DNA of 12,539 bases, from assembly GCA_964590955.1 (NCBI GenBank), contig CAZPYT010000028.1, positions 1-12,539 on the forward strand, read 5' to 3'. Below, piece after piece: positions 6,105-11,776 of the stretch (positions within the stretch are counted from its first letter, which is position 1; each line of letters starts with the position of its first letter). The position numbers were made by a program, and so were the translations under genes. The DNA is from CAZPYT01 sp964590955. Its GTDB lineage: Bacteria; Patescibacteriota; WWE3; UBA101185; UBA10185. The notes beneath the pieces are model-generated. The model saw only the letters and a list, made by a program, of their open reading frames with translations. It made no database searches and was not told where the DNA came from.

Positions 6105-6512
6105 ATGAACAAAAAGTATATTTTAACTCTGATTGCAGCAATTTTGGTATACCTCGGGATGCTCGCGGCTGTGGCTTTAGCTCAAGTTATAGTTGCATTC
6201 CGTATTCAACTCGCATCCGCACGTCTTGACGGCTCTTACAATGCTGTGGTTCTTGCAGCGTTAGCCCTGTTACCTTTGGCGATTCTACAGTTTTACCGAA
6301 AACCTCGCCTTTGGATCTATGGAAAAATATCAGCAAGCGCAATGATCATTGCAGTTGGTTATCAGTTTGTAGGGTTGTTGGCTGCTGAATTACATTGGGT
6401 CTCAAATTCAGAGGCTGCTTTGCTTGTCCTGACGGGGCTTGCTGTTTGCTTTGGGAGCTTTGTTTTTGGTCTGATTGGCCACCGTATTGTACCCAAGTTT
6501 CTTACAATCTGA
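6105..6512 (+). CDS. Four-helix membrane protein, unknown
   Basis: 135 aa with four hydrophobic segments at about 6-31, 46-63, 74-95 and 104-127, joined by short loops (one basic: YRKPR). No conserved charged or catalytic residue stands out, and I recognise no family; its size and layout resemble small helical membrane proteins of unknown role. GAGGAGA (6094-6100) precedes ATG by 4 nt and the R5 promoter lies 36 bp upstream. TGA is the stop codon, so TGA is not reassigned in this genome. The 6538 gene follows after 25 bp and is probably co-transcribed. It is richer in G+C than that partner. Confidence 0.78.
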   Translation: MNKKYILTLIAAILVYLGMLAAVALAQVIVAFRIQLASARLDGSYNAVVLAALALLPLAILQFYRKPRLWIYGKISASAMIIAVGYQFVGLLAAELHWVSNSEAALLVLTGLAVCFGSFVFGLIGHRIVPKFLTI

Positions 6513-6537
6513 GTTGACTAGATGTCTGGAGACCTAA

Positions 6538-6771
6538 ATGAAGAAATGCAAAAAGAAAAAAAGAACTCCCTGGTACTACCCAATGGTCTTCGATATTCAT
6601 TTTAGATGGTTGGGCTTACTAGGACATCTAGGACATGAAGCAAAAAAAGAGGCAAAAGAGATTAAAAAGGAACAAGATCAATATATTCTCTTTTTTGCAG
6701 TCATTTTCTTTGCCTATGTATTACTAACCTGGCTATTTGACCAGTTTGGAATTGATATTTGGATATTTTAA
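6538..6771 (+). CDS. Small single-pass membrane protein, 77 aa
   Basis: The N terminus is very basic (KKCKKKKR), then comes an aromatic stretch, a Lys/Glu-rich helix (about 35-47: EAKKEAKEIKKEQ), and one membrane helix at about 49-68 (ILFFAVIFFAYVLLTWLF). The charge pattern suggests the N-terminal half stays in the cytoplasm. GGAG at 6528-6531 lies 6 nt before ATG. It is the second gene of the R5 unit and ends just before a strong terminator. Function not recognised. Confidence 0.7.
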   Translation: MKKCKKKKRTPWYYPMVFDIHFRWLGLLGHLGHEAKKEAKEIKKEQDQYILFFAVIFFAYVLLTWLFDQFGIDIWIF

Positions 6772-6795
6772 AAAATGAAAAGGAAAACTGCCTTT

Positions 6796-6844
6796 CAGGC
6801 TCACCCATTATGCTATGCATGTGGAAAGTGAGTCTGTTTTTTTT
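6796..6844 (+). terminator. Terminator of the 6105-6771 unit
   Basis: CAGGCTCAC (6796-6804) pairs with GTGAGTCTG (6828-6836), with one G-T wobble, followed directly by a T8 run. Confidence 0.8.
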
Positions 6845-6855
6845 CTCATTTTTTT

Positions 6856-6889
6856 CTACAAAGTTCGAAAATCATCCCATCTTGCCAAG
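6856..6889 (+). repeat. Repeat element head, copy R6
   Basis: AAAGTTCGAAAATCATCCCA then TCTTGCCAAGC at 6860-6890 matches the head of R1 and R5 almost base for base. The rest of the element, including ACTATAGG and the -35/-10 pair, is not recognisable; a different regulatory region follows. Confidence 0.65.
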
Positions 6890-6929
6890 CTGATAATTTC
6901 CTTATAACAACATTCAAAAAAAGTCTTGC

Positions 6930-6960
6930 ATTTTACCAAATCCAATTGGATTCGTAAAAT
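6930..6960 (+). promoter_or_regulatory. 31-nt near-perfect inverted repeat, possible operator
   Basis: Outer arms ATTTTAC and GTAAAAT and inner arms AATCC/GGATT are centred on AATT, with one extra base and one mismatch. There is no T-run after it, so it is not an intrinsic terminator. It lies just upstream of the promoter proposed for the 7000 gene, where a repressor or activator could bind. Confidence 0.5.
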
Positions 6961-6964
6961 TAAT

Positions 6965-6999
6965 TTGTAAATCTATACTCTAAGAAATATCATTAGAAT
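6965..6999 (+). promoter_or_regulatory. Leaderless-type promoter for the 7000 gene
   Basis: TTGTAA (6965-6970), 17-bp spacer, TATCAT (6988-6993), then exactly 6 nt to ATG at 7000. No Shine-Dalgarno is present. An alternative -10, TATACT (6974-6979), would give a leader of about 14 nt. Both support 7000 as the real start. Confidence 0.5.
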
Positions 7000-7595
7000 A
7001 TGTCAGAAAAACAAGATATACCTGAAAAAAATTGTTCGAAGATCCTGTTGTTGTGGCCTCGCAAATAGCTGAGCCATCAATAAAACAAATACTTGAAATA
7101 ACTCAGGCGGTAAAAAATGTTGCCGGTGGAAGTTTCAAACGATCAGATAAAAGAGATACCTCCTTTTTCCCGAAAGTCACACTGCTAGTAGTCAAAGACA
7201 TCATAAACGGTACGGATTTAGAAACTCTTGGTGAAAATGCACAGGCAGTACAAACACTAAGTGAGTACACAGCTTTAACTAATGGGTGGACACTCACAGA
7301 AAAGGGTTTGTTAATGCTCAATCTCGAATGTCCTGAATTGATTAGGTTAAGAAGCGATATAGGTGCGACGTTTTCTAATTTCCGACCAAAAACAGCAAAT
7401 CAAACAGACTTTGGTTATAAATATTTCAACCAACCACTGCATTTAACATTGGGCACTGATATAACCGAGGTACATATGCCCAAGATAGAAAGGTTAGCAA
7501 ACAATATGCGAGTCACATTAGATCCGCCAATAATCTATCAAGCTAGCGGTAATTGGAATGAGGATGATGCATTAAATATAATCACCAGGTTATAA
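7000..7595 (+). CDS. Unknown protein, apparently requiring a -1 frameshift at A7
   Basis: The long open frame has no convincing start of its own: the only candidate before its conserved-looking body is a TTG at 7032 without a Shine-Dalgarno, three codons after an in-frame TGA (7023-7025). An ATG at 7000 with promoter-like sequence opens a different frame, giving MSEKQDIPEKN and ending at TAG 7066-7068. The two meet at A AAA AAT (7026-7032), a classic -1 slippery heptamer read in the correct phase; slipping there gives one protein of 198 aa. The body is mixed alpha/beta with no recognised motif and no membrane helix. A sequencing error in the A run, or a recent mutation making a pseudogene, are alternatives. 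Function unknown. Confidence 0.6.
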
Positions 7596-7638
7596 AAACC
7601 AAAAATGATTATTAACGTGTAATTACTCTTTTAACGTC

Positions 7639-7666
7639 AGGGTTATGGGGACTAAGTTTTGACCCT
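7639..7666. other. Weak hairpin between convergent genes
   Basis: AGGGT (7639-7643) and ACCCT (7662-7666) can pair in the gap between the 7000 gene and the minus-strand 7690 gene. No T-run follows on either strand, so a terminator role is only possible. Confidence 0.25.
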
Positions 7667-7689
7667 ATCATAGCAACTAAAGATTACGT

Positions 7690-8007
7690 TCAAATATAAT
7701 TTATCAAAGTAAAAAGAGATACAATTCCACATATAAACAAAATTGGACCAAATAAAATAGTAAATACACAGGCAAAAACGTACCCAAAGTCTAAATTTGT
7801 CTTGTAGTCAGAGATTTTTCTTCTATAAACAAAAGAGGATCTGCTAATAAAAACAACGTTACCTTTAAATAGGGTAAGCATGGTAAAAGGAATGCTTATT
7901 GCAATAAAAGCAAAGGTTAGCATTAACATACCTCGCAATGTGTTATCAGATAGTAATCTAAGTACCATATAATAATATGGTATCACGCATAAAATATTTA
8001 ATCTCAC
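7690..8007 (-). CDS. Small membrane protein, unknown
   Basis: 105 aa from a GTG at 8005-8007. Strong hydrophobic segments lie at about 27-46 and 74-104, the latter long enough for a helical hairpin broken at G87-P88; residues 4-18 are weakly hydrophobic. The connecting loop is basic (SRSSFVYRRK) and probably cytoplasmic. No Shine-Dalgarno or well-placed -10 marks the GTG, and the internal ATG at residue 14 is equally possible, so the start is open. I recognise no family. The intergenic stretch 8008-8266 on its upstream side holds no gene or clear signal. Confidence 0.6.
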   Translation of the reverse strand: MRLNILCVIPYYYMVLRLLSDNTLRGMLMLTFAFIAISIPFTMLTLFKGNVVFISRSSFVYRRKISDYKTNLDFGYVFACVFTILFGPILFICGIVSLFTLINYI

Positions 8008-8266
8008 GCTAACTAATTTGTGACGAATTATTATTTAATTTCTATATCAATTAATTGCTATAAACCATCCATAGTAATAAAACTCAAATCAACCTCTCGG
8101 TTACTGAACATGTCCACTAGGGACGCCAGTTTATATTTAATACGAATAGTTTAGCCCAATTGAGATTTTGAATAATGACTAATGTTATTGGCAGATATAT
8201 ACATGATTATATTTTTTTGCAACACTGATTATGAAAGTAGTCAAAACTAAAAACTATTATTTTTTC

Positions 8267-8839
8267 TTAAATATCGTCAGAAGCATAAGGTCTCGTTTGT
8301 TTGTCTAAATCGAGCGATCGTATATAACCATACATTTCTTCTGTTAGAAAAATGACAGCTTGATCATTTCCACCGCTTCTTCCATACAATCTTTCTTTCG
8401 AACCTGATTCTGAAAGCAATGTGTTAATAATTTCCATTAATCTTTTGGGAGCTAATCTCCAACTATCATTGGCATTGTCTTCTGAGTAAATGTTATACGT
8501 ATGCCCATTTATTACCAAATCATATACATCACCTGTACTTTTATTTTCAATAGAGTTTATTTCGATTCCTTCTTGTTTCAATATCGGCTTTAGGGTCTCC
8601 ACAAAATATCCGATACCACCTTCTGCTAAATCCTCAGCATCAGCATAATATCCCCTGTAATCAAGTGATCCTAAGATATCTTCTTCATCATAGCGATCAC
8701 TGCCTACAGACAAACAACCTTTCTTAAGATCTCTAAGTACGGACTCTTCGGCCCTGGATAGTTTTTCTGAAGGAACAAATTTAAAGTAATTCATTTCTTT
8801 TAGTTTTTTTAATATTTCCTTTTGCATAAGTTCATCCAT
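8267..8839 (-). CDS. Soluble acidic protein, unknown family
   Basis: 190 aa, no membrane segment. The sequence has the look of a conserved enzyme-like or binding domain: YYADAEDLAEGG at 64-75, YDLVINGHTYNIY at 106-118, a tryptophan at 127, then RLMEIINTLLSESGSKERLYGRSGGNDQAVIFLT at 133-166. These blocks resemble an uncharacterised family I have seen without a function; I cannot name it. An immunity-protein role is possible but unsupported. ATG at 8837-8839 has TATAAT exactly 6 nt upstream and no Shine-Dalgarno. It is transcribed away from the 9025 unit. Confidence 0.75.
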   Translation of the reverse strand: MDELMQKEILKKLKEMNYFKFVPSEKLSRAEESVLRDLKKGCLSVGSDRYDEEDILGSLDYRGYYADAEDLAEGGIGYFVETLKPILKQEGIEINSIENKSTGDVYDLVINGHTYNIYSEDNANDSWRLAPKRLMEIINTLLSESGSKERLYGRSGGNDQAVIFLTEEMYGYIRSLDLDKQTRPYASDDI

Positions 8840-8875
8840 ATTTTGATTATACGCGGTGCTTTTCTTTCCCGTAAA
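8840..8875 (-). promoter_or_regulatory. Leaderless-type promoter for the 8839 gene, overlapping R7
   Basis: On the minus strand TATAAT (8846-8851) is followed by CAAAAT and then ATG, which places the transcription start on the start codon. TTTACG (8870-8875), with an 18-bp spacer, is the probable -35 and lies inside the first bases of the R7 element, so the two divergent promoters share sequence. Confidence 0.6.
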
Positions 8876-8943
8876 GTTCTAAAATCATCCATTCTAAAGG
8901 TCTATCTGCTATAGGTCTACACATAGGGCTTTTTGTTGTATAA
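8871..8943 (+). promoter_or_regulatory. Promoter-bearing repeat element, copy R7
   Basis: The head GTAAAGTTCTAAAATCATCC is followed by AAAGGTCTATCT and GCTATAGG, then -35 TCTACA (8915-8920), a 17-bp spacer ending CTTTTTGTTG, and -10 TATAAT (8938-8943). Its middle resembles R4. It drives the 9025 gene. Confidence 0.8.
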
Positions 8944-8962
8944 TTCCACAAAACAAACCCCA

Positions 8963-9007
8963 ATTAAGGAGTCACAAGCCTGTATCTTTTTCTTCTACCT
9001 CCTTAAT
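8963..9007 (+). promoter_or_regulatory. Leader hairpin containing a Shine-Dalgarno-like arm
   Basis: ATTAAGGAG (8963-8971) and CTCCTTAAT (8999-9007) are perfect 9-bp complements across a 27-nt pyrimidine-rich loop, in the roughly 75-nt leader of the 9025 gene. The left arm is itself a good Shine-Dalgarno. The real one (AAAGGAG, 9011-9017) follows 3 nt after the hairpin and could compete with the left arm for the CTCCTT strand. Confidence 0.5.
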
Positions 9008-9024
9008 CGGAAAGGAGATGAAAA

Positions 9025-9258
9025 ATGGTTTGTGAAAAATGTGGAAAAGACGATTTGAATCACCACAAGGGATGTCCTAAGTCTGATGGAAATCTAGAGG
9101 ATTATGAAAATGGTTTCCAATTCGGATTTTCAGGTGAGTATATCCATTGGTATCACTACCGCTTTTACTCACAATCTTACATACTCGGATACGTAAGAGG
9201 AAAAAGATTGATTGAAATTCTGGTGAATCAGGCTGTGGCTAATCGTACTTTCCAGTAA
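9025..9258 (+). CDS. Small zinc-binding protein, 77 aa
   Basis: C3-x2-C6 and H14-x2-C17 (with H13 nearby) form a likely single zinc site in the first 20 residues. An aromatic-rich segment follows with two similar pieces, YENGFQFGFSGEYI and YSQSYILGYVRGKRLI, the G-[YF]-x2-G pattern seen in small phage and bacterial proteins. AAAGGAG (9011-9017) lies 7 nt before ATG. It is a single-gene unit from the R7 promoter to a strong terminator. It resembles the 5077 unit in layout, not in sequence outside the zinc residues. Function unknown. Confidence 0.75.
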   Translation: MVCEKCGKDDLNHHKGCPKSDGNLEDYENGFQFGFSGEYIHWYHYRFYSQSYILGYVRGKRLIEILVNQAVANRTFQ

Positions 9259-9261
9259 AGC

Positions 9262-9316
9262 AAAGCTCCCCTCTCAACATTTTTATGCTATTTGTTGAAG
9301 GGGAGTGCTTTTTTTT
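9262..9316 (+). terminator. Strong terminator after the 9025 gene
   Basis: CTCCCC (9266-9271) pairs with GGGGAG (9300-9305), and CAACA (9275-9279) with TGTTG (9293-9297), with AAAG/CTTT as a base extension. A T8 run follows (9309-9316). It may also serve the converging DUF3788 gene, though the minus-strand T-run is weak. Confidence 0.85.
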
Positions 9317-9342
9317 AAACTATTTTCTGCAAAAAATCTAAA

Positions 9343-9705
9343 CTATTTTTTAAGGGGCTTTTTTATGACCAAAAGTGCCTTTATATCTTCTACATCCCGG
9401 AGCGTGTTGACCTCAAAAAATAACCACTTTCCGTCATAATACTGTTTTGCATTCTTAAACATTTCTTTTGTCTTCTTACTAACATTGGAGGATTCAATAG
9501 TTTCGGTTAAACCGGCACCAATTACAATCGTAACTTTATATTTAAAGTCTCTTTCTTCAATATAGCAGAGGGATTTTCCGGCTTTTCTATAAAATACGGT
9601 TTCGGAACCATCTTTTGCTTTTGTAATTTTCTCATCGGGAGAGTAGCTGTTCCTAATAAATAAAATTAGGCTTTCTATTAATTCTTTACTGTTGGTTATA
9701 TCCAC
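9343..9705 (-). CDS. DUF3788-family protein
   Basis: 120 aa. The sequence GKSLCYIEERDFKYKVTIVIG (43-63), then KTKEMFKNAKQYYDGKWLFFEV (78-99), then LRDVEDIKALLVIKK (102-116) matches the pattern of DUF3788 proteins of Firmicutes and other anaerobes (GKSLC...VVIG...GGRWL...DVKKL). The function of the family is not established. It is a little shorter at the N terminus than usual members. The start is GTG at 9703-9705, with TATAAT exactly 6 nt upstream and no Shine-Dalgarno, as in other leaderless-looking genes here. It converges with the 9025 gene. Confidence 0.75.
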   Translation of the reverse strand: MDITNSKELIESLILFIRNSYSPDEKITKAKDGSETVFYRKAGKSLCYIEERDFKYKVTIVIGAGLTETIESSNVSKKTKEMFKNAKQYYDGKWLFFEVNTLRDVEDIKALLVIKKPLKK

Positions 9706-9740
9706 AACTAAATTATACTCAGATTATAAAGTCTTAAACT
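9706..9740 (-). promoter_or_regulatory. Leaderless-type promoter for the DUF3788 gene
   Basis: On the minus strand TATAAT (9712-9717), then TTAGTT, then GTG. The -35 is weak: the nearest T-rich candidate at about 9735-9740 has no good match. The exact 6-nt spacing is the main evidence. Confidence 0.5.
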
Positions 9741-9869
9741 ATGCGGAACAGAGATTTACAAGCGCCAGGCAAATATAATTATAGTATTTTATCCAAAATT
9801 TATGTCTATTAATAAAGTATATGTAAACTGCTACACAAACGATATTAAACCTTATACTCTTCAGTTAAG

Positions 9870-9898
9870 TTGTCAACATGGCGTAACATATATATAAT
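9870..9898 (+). promoter_or_regulatory. Promoter of the 9927 gene
   Basis: TTGTCA (9870-9875), 17-bp spacer, TATAAT (9893-9898): the best plain -35/-10 pair in the window outside the repeat elements. It overlaps a potential TTG start of the next ORF, which shows that the ORF really begins downstream. Confidence 0.8.
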
Positions 9899-9926
9899 TC
9901 CCCTAAAATCTTTAAAGGAGATCCAA

Positions 9927-10241
9927 ATGATCATATTGTTGTTATTGCTTATACCGGATGTGCCACAGATTATAATCATATTGGCGTGGATTTATGCAGG
10001 TATCGGTGTACTTTTATCATTGCTTGCCGTGATAAGTTTTTTGGGAACAGATCCAGCGGAGGAATATGCAGAAGCAATGAGTAGAAATCATCATTTCACT
10101 GAGGATGATTTCAAACAAATGGACATCTATGATGCGCGCGCAAAGGCTTTTGCAATTCACACCCTCTTATGCCTGACACTCGGGTTGCTCGGATTTGCAT
10201 TCGGAAGAAAATATGTACCTATTCCCTCAGAGCCAAGGTAA
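9927..10241 (+). CDS. Two- or three-helix membrane protein, unknown
   Basis: 104 aa from ATG 9927, chosen because AAAGGAG (9914-9920) lies 6 nt upstream and because the promoter covers the earlier TTG. Hydrophobic segments are at about 2-9 and 13-39 (possibly one long signal-anchor region) and 75-92, with an acidic loop between (TDPAEEYAEAMSRNHHFTEDDFKQMDIYDARAKA). The last residues are basic and proline-containing. No family is recognised. It is a single-gene unit with its own promoter and terminator and converges with the DUF7670-like gene. Confidence 0.75.
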   Translation: MIILLLLLIPDVPQIIIILAWIYAGIGVLLSLLAVISFLGTDPAEEYAEAMSRNHHFTEDDFKQMDIYDARAKAFAIHTLLCLTLGLLGFAFGRKYVPIPSEPR

Positions 10242-10272
10242 AAAAACATTTTTGTAGGATAAATGCGCAAAG

Positions 10273-10320
10273 CGGGTAGTCTTTGATTTTTAAAATCACT
10301 GTACTACCCGGTTTCTTTTT
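10273..10320 (+). terminator. Terminator after the 9927 gene
   Basis: CGGGTAGT (10273-10280) and ACTACCCG (10303-10310) pair perfectly, with an inner GATTTT/AAAATC pairing, followed by GTTTCTTTTT. Its end touches the stop codon of the converging minus-strand gene. Confidence 0.8.
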
Positions 10321-10876
10321 ATACAAACTGTATCATCTTCCAATCCAGCCAAAATAATCCTGAGATTGTCAATAAAGGACCGACAATAATAAATAGACCT
10401 AAATCATCCGGTATTTGTAGTACAAACATAAGTACAAATAATAGAGCAATAATCAAAAATCCGAAAAAACCGACCGAAGGCTTTTTCCAAGAAAAGAAAA
10501 CAAAAACACCTAAAATCATTGATGGAATTGAATGTAATACAAACCCCAAAAGCATAGCCCAAATATTTCCACCTGCTTCAAAAACATCAAGCGAAAATAA
10601 AAGTAAAAATAACGCAATCAACAAACTAGAAATTCTGGGAACCGTGTGTATCAGTTTCCTCACTTTTTCATCAGGTTTTTCTTTTTGGGAAATTCCCACA
10701 CACAACAAACCGACTGAAAAATAGAATGTTATTAATGGAATTGAAATTAGAAATGCGCTTAAAATTTTCTCTAATGGCGGTATTTCTTTTTCCAAGTTCA
10801 CAAAATAGTAAAGAGTTGTTAAATACATCAAAATTAGGATTACCGACAATAATCCCTGTGGTTTATTTTTTGTCAT
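10319..10876 (-). CDS. Multi-pass membrane protein of the DUF7670 type
   Basis: 185 aa with about six hydrophobic segments (8-26, 36-61, 80-97, 104-128, 133-153, 159-178). The blocks LFLLLFSLDVFE (89-100), LLGFVLHSIPSMIL (109-122) and FFSWKKPSVG (127-136) match the pattern LDVF..., FxxHxxPS and aWK-x-P-x-xG of a widespread four- to six-helix membrane family that I believe is DUF7670; the family is recognised more surely than its number. Its function is unknown. ATG at 10874-10876 has no Shine-Dalgarno; TATTAT lies 8 nt upstream on the minus strand, so the leader would be at most a couple of bases. It is divergent from the 10987 gene. Confidence 0.75.
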   Translation of the reverse strand: MTKNKPQGLLSVILILMYLTTLYYFVNLEKEIPPLEKILSAFLISIPLITFYFSVGLLCVGISQKEKPDEKVRKLIHTVPRISSLLIALFLLLFSLDVFEAGGNIWAMLLGFVLHSIPSMILGVFVFFSWKKPSVGFFGFLIIALLFVLMFVLQIPDDLGLFIIVGPLLTISGLFWLDWKMIQFV

Positions 10877-10942
10877 ACAAACTTATAATACGCTACTACT
10901 ACGAATTATTCCTATTCAACAAATTGGCCTATAACAATATAT

Positions 10943-10986
10943 TTGTGATAAAATCGCAACTAACATAAATTATTACGGAGGCTACA
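10943..10986 (+). promoter_or_regulatory. Promoter and ribosome binding site of the 10987 gene
   Basis: TGATAAAAT (10946-10954) is an extended -10 box (TGN-TAAAAT); the best -35, TTGGCC at 10924-10929, is 19 bp away. GGAG at 10977-10980 lies 6 nt before ATG and fixes the start. Confidence 0.5.
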
Positions 10987-11694
10987 ATGCGATTAAAACT
11001 AAAACCTTTGGTTCAGTTTGTGCTGGTTTTTTTGCTTTTCGGAATGGTAAGTGCAGGAATTCGCACTATAGCAAATAATCCGGATGCAGAGATTACTATA
11101 ACAGCAACCCCAACATCACTGCTGGGCGATAAATACGTTCAAATGCTGTCTACACCGGAGCGATTTGTTGTAGTTTCAATAACACCTGCCAACACACCAA
11201 CAAATACACCAACCCCGGTACCAAAAGAAAGAACAGTGGACGGACAAACTGCTGAAGAAGCTTGTGGTAAAAGCAAAGACGGCCCAATTTACATCACACT
11301 TGTCCCCAAAAGCGGCCTGAAAGATTCTTACTGCGCCAGTTTTGAGGACGTGGACGGCGTTCTGCGGATGTATTTCGATATTGATAAGCGCAAGCCAAAC
11401 AGGGGTCCTAATTGGAACGAATATGAAGCGCATATTTTGTTTCCTTACACGGTGTATGCACGGGATTACGTTATCTTTGGAAATGCCGACGATTATTGTG
11501 AGGTGTTAATTGAGGGCAAGCCGGAAGAAATTCTTTACAAAAAAGAATTTGAGTTGAGCAGTTCCGGAACCACAGACAATTTCACTATTCAAAAGGATAT
11601 CAAAGGTCACATTTATATGTTCTGCAGCAGCTATGAGGGCGCAGGATGGTTCGACATATCAATCGGCATAAGCGATCCGGCGGTTGTAGAATAA
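10987..11694 (+). CDS. Membrane-anchored exported protein with Thr/Pro linker
   Basis: 235 aa. Basic residues and a hydrophobic helix (about 8-24) give a signal anchor. A Thr/Pro-rich linker (67-79, TPANTPTNTPTPV) leads to an outer domain of about 150 residues, rich in beta strands and aromatic residues, with four cysteines (93, 116, 171, 213) that could form two disulfides. The linker style is typical of Chloroflexota and some Patescibacteria surface proteins. The anchor and the residues after it resemble the start of the 5551 protein. The domain ends in IYMFCSSYEGAGWFDISIGI, like a beta-sandwich, but I cannot name a family. Single-gene unit with its own terminator; visibly richer in G+C than the gene upstream. 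Confidence 0.8.
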   Translation: MRLKLKPLVQFVLVFLLFGMVSAGIRTIANNPDAEITITATPTSLLGDKYVQMLSTPERFVVVSITPANTPTNTPTPVPKERTVDGQTAEEACGKSKDGPIYITLVPKSGLKDSYCASFEDVDGVLRMYFDIDKRKPNRGPNWNEYEAHILFPYTVYARDYVIFGNADDYCEVLIEGKPEEILYKKEFELSSSGTTDNFTIQKDIKGHIYMFCSSYEGAGWFDISIGISDPAVVE

Positions 11695-11705
11695 TAAAAG
11701 TCAAG

Positions 11706-11746
11706 ACAGGTACAGCAAGAAGCATTATGACTGTACCTGTTTTTTA
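11706..11746 (+). terminator. Terminator after the 10987 gene
   Basis: ACAGGTACAG (11706-11715) and CTGTACCTGT (11731-11740) form a perfect 10-bp stem with a 15-nt loop, followed at once by a T-run (11740-11745). Confidence 0.9.
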
Positions 11747-11776
11747 TCTTTACACTACTGTAGTATCATTAAAATT

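Noticed and set aside
7032..7034. TTG at 7032 as the true start of the long frame
   Set aside because: No Shine-Dalgarno and no -10 box 6 nt upstream, whereas ATG 7000 has a -35/-10 pair and a slippery heptamer linking the frames. It cannot be fully excluded.
2480..8943. CRISPR array, because of the repeated intergenic elements
   Set aside because: Copies are hundreds to thousands of bases apart, are about 70 bp long, and are separated by genes; no cas gene is present.
9870..9926. Extended N terminus for the 9927 gene from TTG 9870
   Set aside because: The TTG is the first half of the -35 box TTGTCA and the -10 box follows inside the extension; a strong Shine-Dalgarno stands 6 nt before ATG 9927.
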